Assembly: GCA_036393295.1 (NCBI GenBank)
Contig: DASWHF010000088.1
Coordinates: forward strand, 1-44,524
Direction: 5' to 3'
Length of the DNA: 44,524 bases
DNA from: DASWHF01 sp036393295
GTDB taxonomy: Bacteria; Pseudomonadota; Gammaproteobacteria; Acidiferrobacterales; UBA6901
Made by a program: the position numbers and the translations under genes. The notes below the pieces were generated by a model. That model worked only from the letters and a program-made list of their open reading frames with translations, was not told the DNA's origin and made no database searches. Each line of letters opens with the position of its first letter. Within the stretch, counting starts at the first letter, position 1. Below, piece by piece: positions 9,745-19,768 of the stretch.

Positions 9745-10989
9745 TCAGAAATTCCCCTGAAACCAGCTCTTCATCTTGCCGAGCATGTTCTTGACCCCGA
9801 CGCCGCCGTGGCGCATCGACGAGCCGTACTGGCGGCCCTCGCGGCCGCGCGCGCCGTACAGCACCAGCCCGACGCCGGTCGCGTAGATCGGGTTCTGCAC
9901 CACGCCGGCCAGGCCGCCGACGTACTGCGGCAGGCCGAGCCGCACCGGCATGTGGAAGACCTCCTCGGCGAGATCGATCATGCCCTCCATCTTGGCGCTG
10001 CCCCCGGTGAGCACGATGCCGGAACCGATGACGTCCTCGAAGCCGCTGCGGCGCAGCTCGGCGAGCACCAGGCCGTAGAGTTCCTCGATGCGCGGCTCGA
10101 CCACCTCGGCGAGCGTGGCGCGCGCCAGCTTGCGCGGCGCGCGGTCGCCGACGCTCGGCACCTCGATGGTCTCGTCGGACTTGGCGATCTGAGTGAGCGC
10201 GCAGCCGTATTTCTTCTTGATCTCCTCGGCGTGCTGGGTCGGCGTGCGCAACGCGACCGCGATGTCGTTGGTCACCTGGTCGCCGGCGATCGGGATCACC
10301 GCGGTGTGGCGGATCGCGCCCTCGGTGAATACCGAGATGTCGGTGGTGCCGCCGCCGATGTCGACCAGGCACACGCCGAGCTCCTTCTCGTCCTCGGTCA
10401 GCACCGAGGTGCTGGAGGCGAGCTGCTCGAGGATGATGTCGTCGACCTCCAACCCGCAGCGCCGGACACATTTGATGATGTTCTGCGCGGCGCTGACCGC
10501 GCCGGTGACGATGTGCACCTTGGCCTCCAGGCGCACGCCCGACATGCCGATCGGCTCGCGCACGCCCTCCTGCTTGTCGATGATGAACTCCTGCGGGAGG
10601 ATGTGCAGGATCTTCTGATCGGCCGGAATGGCGAGCGCGCGCGCCGCCTCGAGCACGCGCTCGACGTCGCTCACGCCGACCTCCTTGTCCTTGATCGCGA
10701 CGATGCCGTGCGAGTTGAAGCTGTTGATGTGGCTGCCGGCGATGCCGGCGAACACCGAGTGGATCTGGCAGCCGGCCATGAGCTCGGCCTCCTCGACCGC
10801 GCGCTGGATCGACTGCACGGTGGACTCGATGTTCACCACCACACCCTTCTTCATGCCGCGCGACGGATGATGGCCGACGCCGATGATCTCGACCTCGCCG
10901 TCCGCGCCGACCGCGCCGACGATCGCCAGGACCTTGGAGGTACCGATATCCAGGCCGACGACCAGGTTTTCTTCAGCTTTCTTGGACAT
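9745..10989 (-). CDS. ftsA: Cell division actin-like protein FtsA
   Basis: Actin-family ATPase that anchors FtsZ to the inner membrane and recruits later divisome proteins. Phosphate-1 motif GLDIGTSKVLAIVG at residues 12-25, the 1C domain after it, phosphate-2 motif VDIGGGTTDISVF and the adenosine motif VLTGGSAKMEG are present. The amphipathic membrane-targeting helix NMLGKMKSWFQGNF closes the protein. Length of 414 aa is normal. The gene begins 3 nt after the ftsQ stop, so ftsQ-ftsA are cotranscribed. It is separated from ftsZ by a repeat element. Confidence 0.98.
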   Translation of the reverse strand: MSKKAEENLVVGLDIGTSKVLAIVGAVGADGEVEIIGVGHHPSRGMKKGVVVNIESTVQSIQRAVEEAELMAGCQIHSVFAGIAGSHINSFNSHGIVAIKDKEVGVSDVERVLEAARALAIPADQKILHILPQEFIIDKQEGVREPIGMSGVRLEAKVHIVTGAVSAAQNIIKCVRRCGLEVDDIILEQLASSTSVLTEDEKELGVCLVDIGGGTTDISVFTEGAIRHTAVIPIAGDQVTNDIAVALRTPTQHAEEIKKKYGCALTQIAKSDETIEVPSVGDRAPRKLARATLAEVVEPRIEELYGLVLAELRRSGFEDVIGSGIVLTGGSAKMEGMIDLAEEVFHMPVRLGLPQYVGGLAGVVQNPIYATGVGLVLYGARGREGRQYGSSMRHGGVGVKNMLGKMKSWFQGNF

Positions 10990-10992
10990 GTT

Positions 10993-11760
10993 TCATCCCT
11001 CGCCGCGCGGGACAGCGCCCGCGTTGTTTCGATGGGTCCACTGCACGGCGAACCCGTTCGTATAGCGCAAATCCACCTCCTTGACCTGGTCGGCCACGCC
11101 CGCGAGCGTGGCGGGGTAAAGCCGCGCGAAACGCCCGACCTTGGGTTCCGGCTCCTCGCGGCCGATGATCAGGACCATGCCGTTGTCGAGGCCGATCTCC
11201 CAGGTGTGGCGCGCCGTCAGCGTCAGTCGCGCCACGCCCAAGCCGGCCGGCTCGAGCAAGGCGCTCAAGCGCCGGTAGTGATCGAGCAGTTGCGCATGCG
11301 CGCCGTCCGGCCCGGCGAGCCGCGGCAGGTCCGCGGGCCCGGCGGCCTTGCCCAGCTCGACGCGCTCGCCGTCGACGTTCACCCAGGCGTCGTCGCCCCA
11401 GCGCGCCGCCAATACCTGCTCGGTGAAGCGGACGTGCACGCCGTCCGGCCAGCGGCGCCGCACCGAGGCGCGATGCACCCAGGGCACGCGTTCGGCCTTG
11501 CGGCGGACGGTCTCGAGATCCACCAGGAAGAAATTGCCGGTCACGGCATCGGCCACGCCGCGCGCCAGCGCCTCCTGCGAGACCCGCTCGAAGGTACCCT
11601 CGAAGCTCACCTGGCGCACCGGGAAGGTATCCGGGCGCAGCAGGTGATCGAGCCCGAAGACGAACGCCAGCAGCGCGGCCAGGGCGGTGACGGCGCCGAG
11701 GCCCGCCTTCACCGGCAGGCGCGGCACACGGCCGGCGCCGAGGTATTCAGCCTGGGCCAC
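10993..11760 (-). CDS. ftsQ: Cell division protein FtsQ
   Basis: Bitopic divisome protein that joins FtsB/FtsL to the earlier ring. Short cytoplasmic N-terminus, one membrane helix at about residues 18-38, then a POTRA domain (VRQVSFEGTFERVSQEAL) and the FtsQ beta domain containing VPWVHRASVRRRWPDGVHV and later TWEIGLDNG. Length of 255 aa is typical. Its start overlaps the ddl end by 14 nt and its stop lies 3 nt from the ftsA start. The C-terminal tail is rich in R/G. Confidence 0.95.
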   Translation of the reverse strand: MAQAEYLGAGRVPRLPVKAGLGAVTALAALLAFVFGLDHLLRPDTFPVRQVSFEGTFERVSQEALARGVADAVTGNFFLVDLETVRRKAERVPWVHRASVRRRWPDGVHVRFTEQVLAARWGDDAWVNVDGERVELGKAAGPADLPRLAGPDGAHAQLLDHYRRLSALLEPAGLGVARLTLTARHTWEIGLDNGMVLIIGREEPEPKVGRFARLYPATLAGVADQVKEVDLRYTNGFAVQWTHRNNAGAVPRGEG

Positions 11761-12688
11761 GGCGCGCGCCCTCCCGCGTGAGGCTGGTGTCGAGGATGCG
11801 CAGCACCAGCGCGTCGAAATCCATGCCGGCGGCGCGCGCCGCCATCGGCACCAGGCTGTGGTCGGTCATGCCGGGCACGGTGTTGGCCTCCAGGACGTAG
11901 GGCTCGCCGTTCCGGTCGAGCATGAAGTCCACGCGCCCCCAACCGCCGCAGTCGAGCGCCGCGAAGGCCTGGCGCGCGAGTCGTTGCACGCGCCGCTCCT
12001 CGCGCCCGGCGAGCCCGGACGGACAGTGGTAACGGGTGTCGTCGCGCAAATACTTGGCGTCGTAATCGTAGAATTCGGTCACGGTCTCGAGCCGGATGAG
12101 CGGTAGCACCTGATCGCCCAGCAGCGCGGCCGTGATCTCGGGTCCGACGATCGCCTGCTCGGCGATCACCAGATCGTCGTAGCGCGCCGCGGTCTCCCAG
12201 GCGCGCTCCAGCTCGCCCGGCTGCTTCACCTTGGTGATGCCGATGCTCGAACCCTCGCGCGCCGGCTTGACGAAGATCGGCAGGCCGAGGCGTTCCACCA
12301 CTTGGTCGAAACGGGTCTCGGCGTCGAGCACTTCGAACGCGGGAGTCGCGATGCCACAGCCCTTCCACAACTGCTTGCAGCGCAACTTGTCCATGCTGAG
12401 CGCGCAACCGAGCACGCCGCTGCCGGTATAGGGCAGGCCCAGCGTTTCGAGCGCGCCCTGCACCACACCGTCCTCGCCGAAACGCCCGTGCAGGGCGATG
12501 AAGGCGCGGTCGAAGCCGCCGCGCTCCAGCACCGGGATCACGTCGCGGCCGGCGTCGATGGCGTGCGCGTCGACGCCGGCGCGCGTGAGCGCCGCCAGCA
12601 CCGCGTTGCCGCTCTTGAGCGAGACCTCGCGCTCCGCCGACGGGCCGCCCATCAGCACCGCGACCTTGCCGTAGCGTCCGGCGTTCAT
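11747..12688 (-). CDS. ddl: D-alanine--D-alanine ligase
   Basis: ATP-grasp ligase making the D-Ala-D-Ala dipeptide used by MurF. Start ATG 12688 overlaps the murB stop as ATGA and has GGGGAGG just upstream; 313 aa. Recognisable parts: MGGPSAEREVSL with the catalytic Glu, the ALHGRFGEDG turn, KPAREGSSIGITKV (ATP-grasp loop with the key Ser), the omega-loop EFYDYDAKY with the key Tyr, and the metal-binding EANTVPGMT. The Tyr-bearing loop indicates D-Ala rather than D-lactate specificity. The open frame continuing upstream inside murB has no family match. Confidence 0.97.
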   Translation of the reverse strand: MNAGRYGKVAVLMGGPSAEREVSLKSGNAVLAALTRAGVDAHAIDAGRDVIPVLERGGFDRAFIALHGRFGEDGVVQGALETLGLPYTGSGVLGCALSMDKLRCKQLWKGCGIATPAFEVLDAETRFDQVVERLGLPIFVKPAREGSSIGITKVKQPGELERAWETAARYDDLVIAEQAIVGPEITAALLGDQVLPLIRLETVTEFYDYDAKYLRDDTRYHCPSGLAGREERRVQRLARQAFAALDCGGWGRVDFMLDRNGEPYVLEANTVPGMTDHSLVPMAARAAGMDFDALVLRILDTSLTREGARRGPG

Positions 12689-13583
12689 GATGCCTCCCCG
12701 ATGATGCGCACTTCGGGTTCGAGCGCGACACCCTGGGCGGCCAGCACCCGGTCGCGCACGATGCCGATCAGCCGCTCGATGTCGGCGGCGCGCGCGCCGC
12801 CCTCGTTGACGATGAAGTTGGCGTGCAGCGGCGACACGCATGCCCGGCCCTCGCACAGGCCCTTGAGGCCCGTGGCCTCGATCAGGCGCGCGGCGTGGTC
12901 GCCGGGCGGGTTGCGGAACACCGAACCGGCGTTCGGCAACTGGGTCGGCTGGGTCGCCGAGCGCTTGGCGAGCAGCGACTTGATCAGCGACTTGCCGTCG
13001 CCGCTCGCGCCGGCCTCGAGCGCGAAATGCCCGGCCACGAACCACTCGCCCTCCGGGCCCTGCACGCTGCGATAGCCGACACGGAAGTCGCCGCGCGGAC
13101 GCACGCGGATCTCGCCGCGCCGGTCGATGGCCTCGACCGCCGCCACCACCGCCCAGGTCTCGCCGCCGAAGGCGCCGGCGTTCATGGCGAGCGCCCCACC
13201 GACCGTGCCGGGAATGCCGGCGAAGAACTCGGCGCCGCGCAGCGACTGATTCGCGCAATAGCGCGCGAGCTTGGCACCGGCGACACCGGCCTCGGCGCGC
13301 ACCCGTCCGGCGCCGAGCAGGCTCAAGGCCTTCAAGCGCCCGCTCGCGCAGATCACCGTGCCGCGCACGCCGCCGTCGCGCACCAGCAGATTGCTGCCGA
13401 GGCCAACCCAGGTAAGCGGCTCGGCGGCCGGCAGGGTCCGCAGGAAGTCCACCAGATCGGCGAGATCGGCCGGCTCGTAGTAACGGTCGGCCGGGCCGCC
13501 GACGCGCCAGCTGGTGTGGCGGCTCATCGGCTCGTCATGGCGCAGGCTGCCGCGCAGTCCGGCGGGCGTCTTCGCGGCGGCCA

Positions 13584-13587
<4 letters not shown>
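12685..13587 (-). CDS. murB: UDP-N-acetylenolpyruvoylglucosamine reductase MurB
   Basis: FAD enzyme reducing the enolpyruvyl group to form UDP-MurNAc. Start ATG 13587 overlaps the murC stop (ATGA) and follows GGAGGA; 300 aa. FAD-binding signatures GLGSNLLVRDGG and FFAGIPGTVGGALAMNAGAFG are present, as is the C-terminal substrate domain with NAGSVFRNP (proton-donor Ser). The length and layout resemble the shorter type II MurB of Gram-positives and many proteobacteria rather than the type I E. coli enzyme; that subtype call is tentative. Confidence 0.96.
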
Positions 13588-14970
<1,383 letters not shown>

Positions 14971-14978
<8 letters not shown>

Positions 14979-16047
14979 GCGCCGCCTCCTCGCACAGCCG
15001 CGCCACCGCCTCGGTGGCGTCCGGCACCGCACAGCCGCGCGCGTGGATAGCCATCTTCATCAGCAGCTCACGGTTGCCGGCGAGTTGCGTGAGCACCTCG
15101 GCGACGCGCGCCGGCGTGAATTCCGGCTGCGACAACAGGATCGCCGCCTCGCGCTCGGCGAGGAAGCGCGCGTTGGCGGTCTGGTGATCGTCGACCGCAT
15201 GCGGATAGGGCACCAGCACCGACGCCACCCCGGCGGCCGCCAGTTCGGCGATGGTCATGGCGCCGGCGCGGCACACGACCAGGTCCGCCCAGCGATAGGC
15301 CTCGGCCATGTCGTCGATGAAGGCCGCGACCCGCGCGCCATCGGTGATCGCGTGATAGGCGCGCTCGGTCTGCGCCTGCTCCTTGCGCCCGGTCTGGTGC
15401 CGGATCTCCGGGCGCAGACCGGCCGGCAACAACCCGACCGCCTGCGGAATGACCTGGTTGAACACCTGCGCGCCCTGGCTGCCGCCGACCACCAGCACGC
15501 GCAGCCGCCCGCCGCGCCCCGTGAGGCGCTCCTCCGGCGCCGGCAGCGCCAGGATCTCGGCGCGCACCGGATTGCCGACATGCCGCACGCCCGGCAAGGC
15601 GCCGAAGGCGTCGGGGAATCCGCTCATGACCACGTCGGCGACATAGGCGAGCCAGCGGTTGGTGAGCCCGGCCACCGCGTTCTGCTCGTGGATCAGCAGC
15701 GGCGTGCGCGTGACGCGCGTCATCAATCCGCCCGGGCCGGCGACGAAACCGCCCATCGCCAGCACCGCATCGGGGCGCCGGCGGCGCAGGATGCGCCACG
15801 CCTGGAACATCGCCACGGCGAGCCGCATCGGCAGCAACAGCCAGTTGACCCAGCCGCCGCGGCGCGCGCCGCGGATCGCGACCGCCTCCAGATCGAAGCC
15901 GGCGGCCGGCACCAGGCGCGCCTCGAGGCCGCGGCGCGTGCCGAGCCACACGACCTCGGTGCCCGCGTCGCGCAGCTGACGCGCGACCGCCAGCGCCGGG
16001 AACACGTGGCCGCCGGTCCCGCCCGCCATGATCAGCACGCGGCTCAC
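14971..16047 (-). CDS. murG: Lipid II synthase MurG (UDP-GlcNAc transferase)
   Basis: Peripheral inner-membrane GT28 glycosyltransferase that adds GlcNAc to lipid I to give lipid II. Start taken as GTG 16047, which overlaps the ftsW stop as GTGA. The product begins with VSRVLIMAGGTGGHVFPALA, the N-terminal G-loop. Other signatures: HEQNAVAGLTNRWLA, GGSQGAQVFN and the C-terminal UDP-GlcNAc site CRAGAMTIAELAAAG followed by PYPHAVDDHQT. 358 aa, normal. The long open frame further upstream is out of phase with ftsW and has no family content. Confidence 0.97.
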
Positions 16048-17207
16048 GATGCGCCCACCCGCTGGCGCCGGCTCTCGTAGCCGACGCGCAGCAGCAGCCC
16101 GACCGCGATACAGCACGCCAGCATGCTGCTGCCGCCGTAGCTCACGAACGGCAGCGTCAGGCCCTTGGTCGGCAGGGCGCCCATGTTGACGCCCATGTTG
16201 ATCAACGCCTGCACGCCGAGCAGCACGCCCAGGCCCTGGGCGAGGCGCGCCGCGTACAGATGCCCGAGCCGCTCGGCGTGGCGCGAGATGACGAAGGCGC
16301 GCCACACCAGGATACCGAACAGCGCGATCACGCCGAGCGTGCCGATCAGCCCCAGCTCCTCGGCCAGCACCGCGAACACGAAGTCGGTGTGCGCGGCCGG
16401 GAGATAGAACAGCTTCTGGATGCTGCCGCCGAGACCCACGCCGAACCACTCGCCGCGACCGAACGCGATCAACGCCTGGGTGAGCTGGAAGCCGGTGTCG
16501 AAGGGGTCGGCCCAGGGATCGAGGAAGCCGGTGACGCGCGCCAGCCGGTAGGGATAGAAGATCGTCAGCAAGGCCATGCCGCCGGCGCCGGCGCCCACCA
16601 CGACCATGAAGTGCCAGAAGCGCACGCCGCCCAGGAACAGCATGGCCAGCACGGTGACGCAGATCACCACTACCGCGCCGAGGTCCGGCTCCTGCAGGAG
16701 CAGCATGCCGACGACCGCCACCACGATACCGATCATCAGGATGCCGGTGGTGAAGGACTTGAGCTCCTCCTGCCTGCGGATCAGGTAACCGGCCACGTAG
16801 ATCACCATGAACAGTTTGGCGAGCTCCGAGGGCTGGAGCGTGGCGAAACCGAGCGGCAGCCAGCGCGAGCTGCCGTTGACGTGCAGGCCGACGCCGGGGA
16901 TCAGCACGATCGCCAGCAGGCCGACGCCCGCCAGCAGCAGCCATGGCCCGGCCGCCTCCCACAGGCGCAGCGGCAGGCGCGTCACCGCCGCCATCGCCAA
17001 CAGCCCGAGCCCCACGGCCGCGGCGTGGCGTACGAGGAAATGCCCGCTGCCGCCGGTGGCGCGCTCGGAGATCGAGATCGACGCCGAGAACACCATCACC
17101 AGCCCGAGCGCGAGCAGCGCCAGCGTGCCCGCCAGCAGCCACGGGTCGTAGTGCGCCGTCCGGACGGCGGCGCGGGTCTGGCGGCCGGCGGTGAGCGCCA
17201 TACTCAT
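16044..17207 (-). CDS. ftsW: Septal peptidoglycan glycosyltransferase FtsW (SEDS family)
   Basis: Polytopic SEDS glycosyltransferase that polymerises lipid II at the septum with FtsI. Start taken as ATG 17207, with GGGGA about 7 nt upstream and a 4-nt overlap with the small ORF before it; ATG 17201 is an alternative. 387 aa with about ten membrane helices. SEDS signatures: SSRWLPLGFATLQPSELAKL, the loop with HTDFVFAVLAEELG and the C-terminal GLTLPFVSYGGSSM. It overlaps murG by 4 nt. Confidence 0.96.
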   Translation of the reverse strand: MSMALTAGRQTRAAVRTAHYDPWLLAGTLALLALGLVMVFSASISISERATGGSGHFLVRHAAAVGLGLLAMAAVTRLPLRLWEAAGPWLLLAGVGLLAIVLIPGVGLHVNGSSRWLPLGFATLQPSELAKLFMVIYVAGYLIRRQEELKSFTTGILMIGIVVAVVGMLLLQEPDLGAVVVICVTVLAMLFLGGVRFWHFMVVVGAGAGGMALLTIFYPYRLARVTGFLDPWADPFDTGFQLTQALIAFGRGEWFGVGLGGSIQKLFYLPAAHTDFVFAVLAEELGLIGTLGVIALFGILVWRAFVISRHAERLGHLYAARLAQGLGVLLGVQALINMGVNMGALPTKGLTLPFVSYGGSSMLACCIAVGLLLRVGYESRRQRVGAS

Positions 17208-17305
17208 GTCCGGTTCCCCGCGGCGGCACGCGCCACGCCGCCGAACAGCATGCCGACGGCGAGTCCGATCAGCAGCCAGACGGCCATCGAGATCAGTATC
17301 GTCAT
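17204..17305 (-). CDS. Putative 33-aa single-pass membrane protein between murD and ftsW
   Basis: A 34-codon frame starts with ATG overlapping the murD stop (ATGA, 17305-17302) and ends with TGA overlapping the ftsW ATG (ATGA, 17207-17204), so it exactly fills the murD-ftsW gap. The product begins MTILISMAVW, has one hydrophobic helix of about 20 residues with a glycine-zipper spacing (G14, G18, G22) and ends in a short polar tail containing R. In E. coli murD and ftsW abut without such an ORF. The double stop-start coupling argues for translation; no known family is recognised. It could instead be a coupling spacer that merely carries ribosomes into ftsW. Confidence 0.55.
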   Translation of the reverse strand: MTILISMAVWLLIGLAVGMLFGGVARAAAGNRT

Positions 17306-18654
17306 CCCAGCACCCGGTGCACGGCGGTGCGGAACACCTCACCGCGATGCTCGTAGTTGCGGTACATGTCGAAACTCGCGCAGGCCGGCGACAACAGCAC
17401 GACGTCACCGGGGCGGGCGAGATCGCGCGCCGCGCGCACCGCCGCCTCCATGTCGATCGCGTGCACCAGCGGCGCCGCGCCCTCGAGCGCGGCGGCGAGC
17501 CGCGGTGCGTCGCGGCCGATCAGCACCACGCCGCGGGCGTGCGCCGCCACCGCCGGGCGCAGCGCGCCGAAGTCGGCGCCCTTGCCGTCGCCGCCGGCGA
17601 TCAGGATCACCGGCTCGCGCATGCCGCTCAGGGCCGCGACCGTGGCGCCGACGTTGGTGCCCTTGGAGTCGTTGATCCAGCGCACCCCGTCGCGCTCGAG
17701 CACCAGCTCGGTGCGATGCGGCAGCCCCTTGAAGCCGGCGAGCGCGCGCTTCATGGCGTCGAACGGCACGCCGCCGCATTCGGCCAGCGCCATGGCCGCC
17801 AGCGCGTTCGCAAGGTTGTGGCGCCCCGGCAGCGGCAGTTCGGCGGCCGGCAGCAGCGCGCGTGCGCCGCGCGCCAGCCACGGCTCGCCACCGCGGTCGA
17901 CGACGCCGTAGTCGTGGTCGGCCTGCGGCGCGCCGAGACCGAAGCACACCCGCGCCCGCCCCGGCGGCGCCAGCCGCATCACCAGCGGGTCGTCGGCGTT
18001 GAGCACCGGCGTGCCGTCGCCGTGGAAGATGCGCGCCTTGGCGGCGGCGTACTCGTCGAGATCGCGGTAGCGGTCCATGTGGTCGGCGCTGATATTGAGC
18101 ACCGCCGCGGCGCGCGCGTTGAGCGTGCAGGTGGTCTCGAGCTGGAAGCTCGACAGCTCCAGCACGTAGCAGTCGGGCGGCGGACCGCGCAGCAGGTCCA
18201 GCACCGGCACGCCGATATTGCCGCCGACCGCGGCATCGAGGCCGGCGGCGCGGCACATCGCCCCGACCAGGCTGGTGACGGTGCTCTTGCCGTTGCTGCC
18301 GGTGATCGCCAGCACCGGCCGCGGGTCGCGCTCGGCGAGCGCGCGCGCGAACAGCTCGACGTCCCCGACCGGCTTGGCGCCGGCGGCGACCGCCGCGGCG
18401 ATCGCCGGCTCGCGCAGCGACACGCCGGGGCTCACGACCAGGAGATCCCGGCCGGCGAAATCGGCGGCGACGAAACCGCCGGTGCGGACCGCGACCGCCG
18501 GCAGCTCGGCGCGCAGCCGGTCGAGCGCCGGCGGCGCCGCGCGGCTGTCCACCGCCATGACCTCGTGGCCGCGGGCGGCGAGGTGGCGCGCGCACGACAG
18601 CCCGGTGGCGCCGAGTCCCACCACCAGTGCCCGTTTGCGCGCTTCGTCAGCCAT
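17302..18654 (-). CDS. murD: UDP-N-acetylmuramoyl-L-alanine--D-glutamate ligase MurD
   Basis: Second Mur ligase, adding D-Glu. Start at ATG 18654 (MADEARKRALVVGLGATGLS); an in-frame ATG at 18675 would add seven residues but has no ribosome site. 450 aa. P-loop GSNGKST at 119-125, ELSSFQLETT, NISADHMDRY and NDSKGTNVGAT are the classic MurD signatures. The stop overlaps the start of the 33-codon ORF at 17305. The gap to mraY is 30 nt and contains the near-palindrome GGAAAATTTTCC. Confidence 0.97.
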   Translation of the reverse strand: MADEARKRALVVGLGATGLSCARHLAARGHEVMAVDSRAAPPALDRLRAELPAVAVRTGGFVAADFAGRDLLVVSPGVSLREPAIAAAVAAGAKPVGDVELFARALAERDPRPVLAITGSNGKSTVTSLVGAMCRAAGLDAAVGGNIGVPVLDLLRGPPPDCYVLELSSFQLETTCTLNARAAAVLNISADHMDRYRDLDEYAAAKARIFHGDGTPVLNADDPLVMRLAPPGRARVCFGLGAPQADHDYGVVDRGGEPWLARGARALLPAAELPLPGRHNLANALAAMALAECGGVPFDAMKRALAGFKGLPHRTELVLERDGVRWINDSKGTNVGATVAALSGMREPVILIAGGDGKGADFGALRPAVAAHARGVVLIGRDAPRLAAALEGAAPLVHAIDMEAAVRAARDLARPGDVVLLSPACASFDMYRNYEHRGEVFRTAVHRVLG

Positions 18655-18684
18655 CGCCTTCCATACCGATCTCATGGAAAATTT

Positions 18685-19767
18685 TCAACGTACCTTCAAG
18701 GTCGCCAGACCGATCAACACCAGGATGAAGCTGATGATCCAGAAGCGCACGATCACGCGCGGCTCCGGCCAGCCCTTGAGCTCGAAGTGATGGTGCAGCG
18801 GCGCCATGCGGAAGATGCGCCGGCCGGTGAGCTTGAACGACGCCACCTGCAGCATCACCGATACCGTCTCCATCACGAACACGCCGCCCATGATGAACAG
18901 CACGATCTCCTGGCGCACCACCACCGCGATCGCGCCGAGCGCCGCGCCGAGCCCGAGCGCGCCGACGTCGCCCATGAACACCATCGCCGGATAGGTGTTG
19001 AACCACAGGAAACCGAGGCCCGCGCCGACCAGCGCGCCGCAGAAGATCAGCACCTCGCCGCTGCCGGCGATGTAGGGGATGCCCAGGTACTCGGCGAATT
19101 TGACGTGGCCGGTGACGTAGGCGAAGAAACCGAGCGCGCCGGCGACCATCACCGTCGGCATGATCGCCAGGCCGTCGAGGCCGTCGGTCAGGTTCACCGC
19201 GTTGCTCGAGCCGACGATGACCAGGTAGGTGAGCAGGATGAACCACGGCCCGAGGTCGAGCACCACCTGCTTGAACACCGGCACGATCAGCTGGGTCTCG
19301 GCCGGCGTCTGGGCGGTATAGTACAGGAACGCCGCGGCGCCGAAGCCGCCGACCGACTGCCAGAAGAACTTGGCGCGCGCGCCGATGCCGCGCGGGTCCT
19401 TGTTGATGAGCTTCTTGTAGTCGTCCACCCAGCCGATGGCGCCGAACACGAAGGTGGTGAACAGCACCACCCAGACGAAACGGTTGCTCAAATCGGACCA
19501 CAGCAGGGTCGCGACGAACACCGCGACCAGGATCAGCGCGCCGCCCATGGTCGGCGTGCCGGCCTTGCTGAGATGGCTCTGCGGACCGTCGCTGCGCACC
19601 GTCTGGCCGATCTGGTACTGGCTGAGCTTGCGGATCATGGCCGGGCCGACCACGAAGCAGATGCCGAGCGCGGTCAGCACGCCGAGAATGCCGCGCAGCG
19701 TCAGATAACGGAACACGTTGAAGAACGTGATGTCGTGCGCCAGCTGGTCGAAGAGATAATAGAGCAC
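18685..19767 (-). CDS. mraY: Phospho-MurNAc-pentapeptide transferase MraY
   Basis: Polytopic transferase that joins phospho-MurNAc-pentapeptide to undecaprenyl phosphate, forming lipid I. 360 aa with about ten membrane helices. Conserved DDYKKL, NAVNLTDGLDGLA and the C-terminal HHHFELKGWPE are all present. The start is GTG at 19767 (product MLYYLFDQL), 1 nt after the murF stop. Together with MurG and FtsW this places the whole lipid II pathway in one transcription unit. Confidence 0.97.
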   Translation of the reverse strand: MLYYLFDQLAHDITFFNVFRYLTLRGILGVLTALGICFVVGPAMIRKLSQYQIGQTVRSDGPQSHLSKAGTPTMGGALILVAVFVATLLWSDLSNRFVWVVLFTTFVFGAIGWVDDYKKLINKDPRGIGARAKFFWQSVGGFGAAAFLYYTAQTPAETQLIVPVFKQVVLDLGPWFILLTYLVIVGSSNAVNLTDGLDGLAIMPTVMVAGALGFFAYVTGHVKFAEYLGIPYIAGSGEVLIFCGALVGAGLGFLWFNTYPAMVFMGDVGALGLGAALGAIAVVVRQEIVLFIMGGVFVMETVSVMLQVASFKLTGRRIFRMAPLHHHFELKGWPEPRVIVRFWIISFILVLIGLATLKVR

Positions 19768-19768
19768 G

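Noticed and set aside
9808..11781. Long plus-strand open frame (657 codons) antisense to ftsA and ftsQ
   Set aside because: Same shadow pattern over two confident genes.
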